Assembly (NCBI GenBank): GCA_902527245.1
Contig: CABZOI010000012.1
Coordinates: 1-62,477, forward strand
Source: an uncultured SAR92 cluster bacterium
GTDB taxonomy: Bacteria; Pseudomonadota; Gammaproteobacteria; Pseudomonadales; Porticoccaceae
Length of the DNA stretch: 62,477 bases
Reading direction: 5' to 3'
Shown piece after piece: positions 55,826 to 62,477 of the stretch; position 1 is the first letter of the stretch; every line of letters starts with the position of its first letter. Under the pieces are notes generated by a model. That model saw nothing but the letters and a program-made list of their open reading frames with translations, did no database searches and was not told the origin of the DNA. A program made the position numbers and the translations under genes.

Positions 55826-56923
55826 TTACAAACGCATCGGCATGACAACATAGAGAGCACTCTCATCAGAGACGCTTTCGATCAAGACACTACTGTTAGA
55901 GTTTAATAGTGTCATTTTTATATCACGCTGCTCCAAAGTGTTAAATACATCCAATAAATAGCTGACATTGAAACCTATTTCTAAAGCCTCTCCTTTATAA
56001 TTGACTTCCATGTCCTCTTGAGCTTCTTCTTGTTCAGGGTTATTAGCAACAATTTTTAGGCAATCTTCACTTATCGAGAGTCTGACGCCTCTATACTTTT
56101 CATTTGACAAAATTGCCGCTCTGCCAAAGGCTCCTTTCAACTCTAATCTATCCGCTTGAATTACTTTATCACCCCCTTTTGGCAACACCCGATCATAATC
56201 AGGATAGGCACCATCCACGAGCTTCGATGTGAATTGATAATCTCCCCCAATGACCCTTATGTGATTTGTACCTATGACGATTTTCACAGAATCATCATCA
56301 AGTAAACGTTGCAATTCCACCACACCTTTTCTTGGTACAATTGCTTTTAAAGGTTCCTGTAACGCCAAATCACATTTACCGTCTGCTAACGCCATTCGGT
56401 GACCATCAGTAGCGACAGTTCTTATTTGACCACTTGTTAATTCCCAAAGCATACCGTTTAAATAATATCTAACATCCTGTTGAGCCATAGCAAAAGAGGT
56501 TGATTCGATTAACTTCTGCAGATCTTTTCCTGAAACACTGAACTCAAGGCTTTTTTCCCCTTCATCAACAGTTGGAAACTCGCTCGCAGGCAAAGTAGAC
56601 AACATAAACTTACTTTTACCACTTTGAATCGAAGCTTTTCCTTCACTGCTTGAAAACTTTAAAGTTGCTCCTTCAGGTAAAGATCTACAGATATCTAGTG
56701 TTTTTCGTGCTGAAATCGTTACACTTCCCTCTTCCTCAGAGGTACTAACGGCCGTTAATCCAACGATTTCTACTTCCAAATCAGTCCCTGTTATAGAGAG
56801 GTTTTTATCTGATAGAGAAAACAATACGTTAGAAAGAATAGGTAATGTTTGTCTTCTTTCAACAACACCGATAACTAACTGAAGTGGCTTAAGTAGCGCT
56901 TCCCTTGAGAGACTAAATTTCAT
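55826..56923 (-). CDS. dnaN: DNA polymerase III sliding clamp (beta)
   Basis: Ring clamp that holds DNA polymerase III on DNA. 365 residues, three repeated clamp domains. Typical start MKFSLSREALLKPLQLVIGV with RRQTLPILSNVLF; C-terminus YVVMPMRL. Between dnaA (27-base gap) and recF. Confidence 0.98.
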   Translation of the reverse strand: MKFSLSREALLKPLQLVIGVVERRQTLPILSNVLFSLSDKNLSITGTDLEVEIVGLTAVSTSEEEGSVTISARKTLDICRSLPEGATLKFSSSEGKASIQSGKSKFMLSTLPASEFPTVDEGEKSLEFSVSGKDLQKLIESTSFAMAQQDVRYYLNGMLWELTSGQIRTVATDGHRMALADGKCDLALQEPLKAIVPRKGVVELQRLLDDDSVKIVIGTNHIRVIGGDYQFTSKLVDGAYPDYDRVLPKGGDKVIQADRLELKGAFGRAAILSNEKYRGVRLSISEDCLKIVANNPEQEEAQEDMEVNYKGEALEIGFNVSYLLDVFNTLEQRDIKMTLLNSNSSVLIESVSDESALYVVMPMRL

Positions 56924-56950
56924 TTGTATTCTTACTCCTGCTTCTTATCA

Positions 56951-58372
56951 TTATGCAGATAATAACCTGTATATATGCTTCAAGTCTTGTTTTACTTCCC
57001 TATCTCCAATTGCAAGTTCCTTTACTTTTCTGCATGCGTGAATAACGGTAGTGTGATCTCGGCCCCCGAAAGACTCTCCAATTTCTGGCAAACTATAATT
57101 TGTTAAATCTTTTGCAACTGACATCGCAATTTGGCGGGGTCTAGCGACTGATCTACTTCTTCGTTTTGACAACATATCAGACATTTTTAACTTGTAGTAA
57201 TCGGCGACAACCCGCTGAATATTATCAATTGTCACAAGTTTATCTTGTAATGCTAAAAGATCTTTTAGTGATTCCCTAATCAAATCAATGTCGATTTGCC
57301 TACCTGCGAATTGAGCATGAGCTATTACTCTCTTTAAAGCACCTTCAAGTTCTCTCACATTTGATCTAATTCTTTGAGCTATAAAAAAAGCCGAATCTTT
57401 TGAGAGATAAAACCCCAGTTGCTCTGCTTTGTTTATGAGAATTGCAGCTCTGGTTTCTAACTCTGGTGGTTCTACTGCAACCGTTAATCCCCAACCGAAA
57501 CGAGACTTTAATCTCTCTTCGACTCCATCTATTTCTTTAGGATATCTATCACAAGTTAGGATCATCTGCTGACCACCCTCAAGCAAAGCATTATAAGTAT
57601 GAAAAAATTCCTCCTGAGATCGCTCTTTTCCGGCAAAAAACTGAATATCATCAATTAATAGAGCATCTAAAGATCTATAGAAATTTTTAAACTCATCTAT
57701 TGCCTTTAGTTGAAGTGCCTTAACCATATCCGCTACGAAGCGCTCCGAATGAAGATAAAGAATTTTTGCATCAGGATTTTTAGATAGCATTGCTTGACCC
57801 ACAGAGTGCATTAAATGCGTCTTACCCAGACCAACACCACCATAAATAAATAATGGGTTATAAGATCCACCTGGATTTTCAGCTACCTGTTGTGCAGCAG
57901 CAAAAGCTAACTGATTAGATTTCCCCTCAACAAAAGTATTGAAGGTAAAATTGGGATTCAAATTTGTTTTCAACCTTGATTCAGTCGCTGACTTTACAAG
58001 TTCCTCTCTAGATGTTGAAACCAAATCAATCGTATTATTATTAAGCTGGAAATCTGAAGTAGTAATTGAGCTATCGTTCTCCTCAACCCTAATTGAATTA
58101 TTGATAAATGTCGGAGTCTGAGATTTTACCTTGAGCTCTATATTAATTTCCGCGGCGCAAATATCCTTAACAACTTCCCTAATTCTCTGTAAAAAATGGT
58201 TTCTTACCCAATCCTCAATAAACCTGTTCGGAGCAGATAACAATATTGAGTTTTCTTGACTAAGCGAAGCTCTGAGTGGTCTTATCCATGTATTGAATTG
58301 CTGTTGTGGTAATTCTCCTTGCAACAAATCTTGGCACTTCGGCCAAACAGAATCATTTATATTCTCATCCAC
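56951..58372 (-). CDS. dnaA: Replication initiator DnaA
   Basis: Initiates replication at oriC. 473 residues. Domain I 1-~85; AAA+ domain with Walker A GGVGLGKT at 178-185 and Walker [15 protein letters not shown]; domain IV DNA-binding with the signature [14 protein letters not shown] near 440-453. A consensus DnaA box lies 61 bases upstream of the ATG, fitting autoregulation. Confidence 0.98.
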   Translation of the reverse strand: MDENINDSVWPKCQDLLQGELPQQQFNTWIRPLRASLSQENSILLSAPNRFIEDWVRNHFLQRIREVVKDICAAEINIELKVKSQTPTFINNSIRVEENDSSITTSDFQLNNNTIDLVSTSREELVKSATESRLKTNLNPNFTFNTFVEGKSNQLAFAAAQQVAENPGGSYNPLFIYGGVGLGKTHLMHSVGQAMLSKNPDAKILYLHSERFVADMVKALQLKAIDEFKNFYRSLDALLIDDIQFFAGKERSQEEFFHTYNALLEGGQQMILTCDRYPKEIDGVEERLKSRFGWGLTVAVEPPELETRAAILINKAEQLGFYLSKDSAFFIAQRIRSNVRELEGALKRVIAHAQFAGRQIDIDLIRESLKDLLALQDKLVTIDNIQRVVADYYKLKMSDMLSKRRSRSVARPRQIAMSVAKDLTNYSLPEIGESFGGRDHTTVIHACRKVKELAIGDREVKQDLKHIYRLLSA

Positions 58373-58703
58373 TACTTACAACCCCACATAACCCGCTCAT
58401 TTATATTTGTATATTAGAATAGTAAAACATATTTATCCACAAAAACTTTACAATGGTTAAAAATAAAAAATTTATAAAAATCAAATAAATTCATGATGTT
58501 ATGAAAATTTAAAGTTTAAGTTGTCAACAAAAAACAGATAATAAATTGATTATTATTTAACCACTTTTTCTTAATAACTTGTTTACATCCAGTATAAATA
58601 CAGTTGAAAGGCATAAAATTTTTATGATTTTCTTGTCAAATTATTTAGTATAAAAAAAGGCCATTTTATCGGGAAAAAAAGATGACCAACTGTGTGATAG
58701 TGG
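58373..58703. other. dnaA-mnmE intergenic region, possible origin of replication
   Basis: 331 bases without a gene. It holds one perfect DnaA box (TTATCCACA at 58433-58441), weaker ones such as TTGTCAACA (58520s) and TTGTTTACA (58578-58586), and a very AT-rich stretch at about 58441-58500 that could be the unwinding element. It contains no GATC. The number of good boxes is low for a gammaproteobacterial oriC, so the origin could instead be upstream of rpmH, beyond the window. The mnmE terminator occupies its right end. Confidence 0.4.
58433..58441 (+). promoter_or_regulatory. DnaA box upstream of dnaA
   Basis: TTATCCACA, identical to the strong R1/R4-type DnaA box. Position fits autoregulation of dnaA or a role in origin firing. 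Confidence 0.75.
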
Positions 58704-58709
58704 TCATTT
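58674..58709 (-). terminator. Rho-independent terminator of mnmE
   Basis: atgacca (58682-58688) and tggtcat (58701-58707) pair, with partly pairing inner bases. On the minus strand the stem is followed by a run of seven T. The mnmE stop codon (58704-58706) lies inside the stem. Confidence 0.85.
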
Positions 58710-60077
58710 TCCGATACAAAAAGATGAAAAGATTTCACCAAGCAAATCATCTGCTAAATAAGATCCAGTAATCCCACTCAAACAATTTTGTGCAAGCTTT
58801 AGATCTTCAGCTAATAGTTCCCCGGCGCCCGCATTAGTCAATTGCACTTTGCCCATTTCTAAGTATCTAAGTGCATTTGTTAATTCCTTTACATGTCGTC
58901 GTCTTGCAGTGAAAACATTTTCACCTACATCATTTAAGCCGATTGCTTCAATAATTAATTTTTTTAGATTATCAATACCTGTTTTATTTTTCACAGAAAT
59001 ATCAACTGACGGATAATGTGACTTCATGTTTTGATCTGTAGAGATTCCGCATAAGTCAGTTTTATTAAAAACGAGAATAATCGAGCAGTCTTTACTCACT
59101 AATTTACCCACATTCTTCTCGATCAATTTTAAATCTTCACCAGGATTGAAGGCAGAAACGTCAATTACATAAAGAATGATGCTAGCAAATTTTATTTCAC
59201 TATGAACTCTCCTAATACCCTCACTTTCTATTGGATCAATAGTTTCCCTGAGACCTGCACTATCAGTCAGATATACAGGTAGATCATCAATGAAAACATT
59301 CTCCTTTAGGAGATCTCTCGTTGTTCCTGGAATATCAGTTACTATTGCTAAATCCTCACCAGCAAATAAATTAAAAAGGCTAGATTTACCGGCATTTGGT
59401 TTACCCACTATTGCCAATCTAACCCCTTCTTGAATAACTCTACCTTGCTGTGCTTGCTCAATGGTTTCATTTATCTTTCTAATGCAGTTATTGAGACCAT
59501 TAGTTAGATCATCGTCCTTTAAGAAATCAATGTCTTCAGCAGGAAAATCAATACATGCTTCAACAAATTTTCTCAAATTAATAATTTCTTCTATTAATTC
59601 GTTAACTAAGTCAGAAAAAACTCCTTGCATTGATAAAAGGGCAGATTGCGCCGAAGCCTTAGAGGATGCGTTAATCAAGTCAGATATTGACTCTGCCTGT
59701 ATAAGATCAATCTTGTCATTTAAAAAGGCCCTTTCCGAAAACTCACCTGGCCTTGCTAGTCTCGCGCCAAGCTCCAAACATCTCTCTATCACCATCTCCA
59801 TAATTATTTTACCGCCATGACAATGGAACTCAGCTACATCCTCACCTGTAAAACTGTCAGGCGATGGAAAATAAATAACAATGCCTTGATCAATTACCTT
59901 TTTATTTGAATCATAAAAAGACTTGTATGAAGCTTTTCTTGGCTCAAGGTCATCATTGATTATTTCATTTATATAAGTAGATATATTATTTCCAGAAATT
60001 CTTACAATACCTATCCCTGCGACACCAGGAGCCGTTGCAGAAGCAACTATTGTGTCATTATCTTGTGCGAAGACCAT
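58704..60077 (-). CDS. mnmE: tRNA modification GTPase MnmE
   Basis: With MnmG it modifies U34 of several tRNAs. 457 residues. N-terminal tetrahydrofolate-binding domain (TIVASATAPGVAGIGIVRIS); G domain with P-loop GKPNAGKSS at 225-233, DTAGLRE-type switch (TDSAGLRETIDPIESEGIRR) and NKTD; the C-terminal C-[IL]-GK motif is CIGK at 454-457. Follows yidC by 12 bases. Confidence 0.97.
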   Translation of the reverse strand: MVFAQDNDTIVASATAPGVAGIGIVRISGNNISTYINEIINDDLEPRKASYKSFYDSNKKVIDQGIVIYFPSPDSFTGEDVAEFHCHGGKIIMEMVIERCLELGARLARPGEFSERAFLNDKIDLIQAESISDLINASSKASAQSALLSMQGVFSDLVNELIEEIINLRKFVEACIDFPAEDIDFLKDDDLTNGLNNCIRKINETIEQAQQGRVIQEGVRLAIVGKPNAGKSSLFNLFAGEDLAIVTDIPGTTRDLLKENVFIDDLPVYLTDSAGLRETIDPIESEGIRRVHSEIKFASIILYVIDVSAFNPGEDLKLIEKNVGKLVSKDCSIILVFNKTDLCGISTDQNMKSHYPSVDISVKNKTGIDNLKKLIIEAIGLNDVGENVFTARRRHVKELTNALRYLEMGKVQLTNAGAGELLAEDLKLAQNCLSGITGSYLADDLLGEIFSSFCIGK

Positions 60078-60089
60078 GGGAGCGCTAGT

Positions 60090-61775
60090 CTATCCCTTGA
60101 CGGGTTTCTTTATCTGCTTTTGCACATAATATTGTTGAATCATTGAGATCACATTGTTAATTGTCCAATAGAGCACTAAACCTGAAGGAAAACTCATACA
60201 GAACAGCGTGAACGCGATTGGCATAAATTTAAATATTTTTGCTTGAAGTGGATCTGTAGGCATGGGCTGAGTTTTTTGCATCAACAACATACTCCCTCCC
60301 ATAATAAGCGGCAAAATAAAATAAGGATCCCTAGCTGACAAATCTTCAATCCAAAGAATCCACGGAGCATGCCTTATCTCAACTGACTCTAGTAGCACCC
60401 AGTATAAAGCAATGAATACAGGCATCTGCAGTAGAATAGGAAAACAACCGCCAGCTGGATTCACTTTCTCCCTTTTATATACACCCATCATCTCTTGACT
60501 AAATTTCTGTCGGTCATCACCGTACAGCTCTTTAAGTCTAGTTAGCTCAGGTTGTAGCTCCCGCATCTTAGCCATTGATTTCAAACTTGCTTTTGAGAGA
60601 GGATATAAACCAAACTTTATAAGAAGAGTTACAAGAACAATTGCCCATCCCCAATTGCCAACATAACTCTCAATCTTTTCCATAGTCCAAAAGATAGGTT
60701 TACCAACCATCCACAAAAAACCATAATCAATCGTTAAATCGAGGTAATCTGCTAAGCCTGCTAATACTTTTTGATCTTTAGGTCCAACATAAAATTGTGA
60801 CGAATATGTTCCAGATTCACCAGCAAAGATAGATAACGGCTCACTAGTGTAAGAAAAGATATATTCGTCTTTTCCAGTGATCTTTCTTAATGAAAAGTTA
60901 TTGTTTTGGTCCTTAGGCGGTATCCATGCGCTTATAAAATAAAGCTGAACCATAGAAACCCAACCGCCATCAATGCTAGTTTGAATTGAGCGCTCTTCAA
61001 TGTCTTCAAATTCATACTTCGCAAAATTCTTTTCAGGTTCTCTTATTGCTGCTCCCAAAAATGCTGCCGGGCCAAAACGACCATCATCTAAATAAGGGGC
61101 TCTCGAATTCCTTTTAATTTGACCATAAAAAATACCATTCCACGTCTCAAAAGACTTGTTATCGATGAAATAACTCACATCGATCACATACCCCTGATCT
61201 GTAAATGTAAATCGCTTTATAAAGTCAACGTCTCCTTGGGAATAAATTAAATCAACTTCAAGTTTTGTCTCTCCATCTAATAAGTAATATTCGCTTGCCC
61301 TTGAGGTAAACACAGGTCGTCCATTCACTGTATCTGTAGCATTTTTACCTATTATTCCACTTCGAGAAATATATAGGCTATCGGGACTATTATCTAAAAG
61401 TGTTATTGGTTCACCATAAGCTGATAACTCATCAAGGTAATCAAGTAGAGTGACTTTCACAATGTCGCCACCAACAGGGTCAATATACACTTGTAGAACG
61501 TCTGTTCTAACTTCAATTAAGTTTAAATCTCGAATGAGTGGTATATCGGAATTTTCCTTTCCGCTCTGGATTACAGTTGGTAATTCTTGCGACAATACTT
61601 CTTCTTCAGCTTCTATACTTCTTGGATCAGAAAAATAGGGTGTCTGCTCAATAACTGTTTCATTAGTACTATCAACAACTTTTGCTCTTTGATCATTAAA
61701 GTTGTTCCATTGGATTACCAAAAGCCAAGCAGTTATAGCCATACCTGAAATTAAAAGTGTTCTTTGCCAATCCAT
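60090..61775 (-). CDS. yidC: Membrane protein insertase YidC
   Basis: Inserts inner-membrane proteins, alone or with SecYEG. 561 residues from the ATG at 61775 (AAGGA 9 bases upstream; the next start upstream would add 16 residues). Begins MDWQRTLLISGMAITAWLL; large periplasmic domain at ~50-340; conserved core of five membrane helices with GWAIVLVTLLIKFGLYPLSK and NPAGGCFPILLQMPVFIALY. Ends in basic residues. Confidence 0.97.
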   Translation of the reverse strand: MDWQRTLLISGMAITAWLLVIQWNNFNDQRAKVVDSTNETVIEQTPYFSDPRSIEAEEEVLSQELPTVIQSGKENSDIPLIRDLNLIEVRTDVLQVYIDPVGGDIVKVTLLDYLDELSAYGEPITLLDNSPDSLYISRSGIIGKNATDTVNGRPVFTSRASEYYLLDGETKLEVDLIYSQGDVDFIKRFTFTDQGYVIDVSYFIDNKSFETWNGIFYGQIKRNSRAPYLDDGRFGPAAFLGAAIREPEKNFAKYEFEDIEERSIQTSIDGGWVSMVQLYFISAWIPPKDQNNNFSLRKITGKDEYIFSYTSEPLSIFAGESGTYSSQFYVGPKDQKVLAGLADYLDLTIDYGFLWMVGKPIFWTMEKIESYVGNWGWAIVLVTLLIKFGLYPLSKASLKSMAKMRELQPELTRLKELYGDDRQKFSQEMMGVYKREKVNPAGGCFPILLQMPVFIALYWVLLESVEIRHAPWILWIEDLSARDPYFILPLIMGGSMLLMQKTQPMPTDPLQAKIFKFMPIAFTLFCMSFPSGLVLYWTINNVISMIQQYYVQKQIKKPVKG

Positions 61776-61789
61776 ATCAATCTGTATCC

Positions 61790-62032
61790 TTAGTGTGTTT
61801 TTGGGCACTCTGTTTTTGAGCACTTATTAACAGGGTCAAATCCTCCAGGATGGAAAGGATGACACTTCGCTATTCTTTTAAGTGATAGAAAAACACCTTT
61901 AAAAATCCCATGTTCATTAAGAGCATCAATAGCGTATTGAGAACAAGTAGGTTGAAACCTGCAGTTACCTCCGAGAGTGGGGCTCAATACTAATTGATAG
62001 ATTCTTATTACTTTAATGACCGCTTTTTTCAT
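61790..62032 (-). CDS. yidD: YidD, membrane-protein insertion efficiency factor
   Basis: 80 residues. Signature [31 protein letters not shown] and [12 protein letters not shown]. Encoded between rnpA and yidC with a 20-base overlap with rnpA, the standard order. Confidence 0.97.
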   Translation of the reverse strand: MKKAVIKVIRIYQLVLSPTLGGNCRFQPTCSQYAIDALNEHGIFKGVFLSLKRIAKCHPFHPGGFDPVNKCSKTECPKTH

Positions 62033-62390
62033 TCTTTATTTCTAATTTCTTTTGAAGATTCAGCCAAGTGCTATTCAACAAGTTTGTTAAATCGACGACT
62101 GGTATATCTATTATCCCTTTTTGGGCTAGAAAAACCACATCTACCGAAGTTGTAAATTCAGTTTTCCTGAATGTTTCTCTCACTATTCGTTTTAATTGGT
62201 TTCTTTTCGTAGCGAGTCTAACGTTTTTCTTCGAAACAATTATACCGAGCCTCGATTGGGGCCCTTCATTGAATTTTCCTAGTATCAAATGCTTTTTTGA
62301 TTGATGCTTGAACTTATTATTCTCAAAAACTGCCTGAAACTCAGAGGATTTTAGTAAACGGTTTGCTTTTGTTGAAAAAGTGTTTGACAA
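62013..62390 (-). CDS. rnpA: Ribonuclease P protein component
   Basis: Protein subunit of RNase P. 125 residues. Typical start ([17 protein letters not shown]) and the RNA-binding motif [15 protein letters not shown]. The start is TTG at 62390, three bases after the rpmH stop, which suggests coupled and low-level translation. Confidence 0.95.
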   Translation of the reverse strand: MSNTFSTKANRLLKSSEFQAVFENNKFKHQSKKHLILGKFNEGPQSRLGIIVSKKNVRLATKRNQLKRIVRETFRKTEFTTSVDVVFLAQKGIIDIPVVDLTNLLNSTWLNLQKKLEIKNEKSGH

Positions 62391-62393
62391 AAG

Positions 62394-62477
62394 TTACGCA
62401 GAGAGCCTTTTTCTTCCTTTTGCTCTCCTTCGATTAAGAACTGCTCTGCCACCGGCGGTAGCCATTCGAGCTCTGAA
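62394..62477 (-). CDS. rpmH: Ribosomal protein L34, 3' part
   Basis: 27 C-terminal codons and the stop are visible (FRARMATAGGRAVLNRRRAK, then GRKRLSA), which is L34. The 5' end lies outside the window. The gene runs in the same direction as rnpA and, unusually, as dnaA. Confidence 0.97.
   Translation of the reverse strand, partial: FRARMATAGGRAVLNRRRAKGRKRLSA

Noticed and set aside
59461-59820. Plus-strand open frame of 119 codons opposite mnmE
   Set aside because: Antisense shadow of a conserved gene without RBS or recognisable protein features.

Overview
The window is about 62.5 kb of an AT-rich gammaproteobacterial chromosome. It carries an almost complete polar-flagellum regulon that runs directly into the replication-origin gene block. 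The evidence for Gammaproteobacteria is chorismate lyase (ubiC) with ubiA, separate glyQ/glyS, the dnaA-dnaN-recF-gyrB block, the FlhF/FlhG polar placement pair, H-ring proteins FlgT/FlgP, and PomAB-type (sodium-type) stator proteins. Together these suggest a marine bacterium with a sodium-driven polar flagellum. I cannot name the genus from sequence reading alone. No transposon, prophage, CRISPR array or tRNA gene was seen.

Layout. (1) 1-1882 (+): the 3' part of one flagellin gene and a complete second flagellin gene with its own sigma-28 promoter. (2) 1897-13138 (-): one co-directional unit, flgB-C-D-E-F-G-H-I-J-K-L-fliD, with a sigma-54 promoter ahead of flgB. (3) 13153-15381 (+): flgA, flgM, flgN with sigma-28-like promoters. 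(4) 15385-19080 (-): flgP, flgT, a LysM-like protein, a second FliK-like protein and a stand-alone FlhB C-terminal domain. (5) 19240-24271 (+): flhA, flhF, flhG, fliA behind a sigma-54 promoter. (6) 24285-25052 (-): an unknown membrane coiled-coil protein with a sigma-28-like promoter. (7) 25134-39801 (-): flrC-like activator, fliE-F-G-H-I-J-K-M-N-O-P-Q-R-flhB and a DamX-like SPOR protein, behind a consensus sigma-54 promoter. (8) 39967-41043 (-): a FleQ/FlrA-like activator without the family's N-terminal domain. (9) 41242-45871: a Sel1-repeat protein, fliS, one PomA and two consecutive PomB-like proteins, and two tiny Cys-motif proteins. (10) 46045-52274: yaaA, ubiA, ubiC, an LpxL-like acyltransferase, glyQ, glyS. 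(11) 52284-62477 (-): gyrB, recF, dnaN, dnaA, a possible origin region, mnmE, yidC, yidD, rnpA and the end of rpmH.

How it fits together. The promoters read by eye give a layered cascade. Three near-identical sigma-54 sites (TTGGCAY-N5-TTGCT) head the flgB, flhA and flrC-fliE units (middle genes). Six sigma-28-type sites with an 11-base spacer head the flagellin, flgA, flgM, fliS, flgP and coiled-coil genes (late genes). FliA and its anti-sigma factor FlgM are both in the window. The control layer is unusual: the FleQ-like activator has lost its sensory domain, the FlrC-like activator has a receiver domain without a phosphorylatable aspartate, and no FlrB kinase lies between them.

Other points: two perfect 16-bp parS palindromes inside recF; facing sigma-28 and sigma-54 promoters between flgA and flgB; an internal tandem duplication in FliD; two PomB-type stators behind a single PomA; and the rpmH-mnmE operon running in the same direction as dnaA instead of diverging from it.
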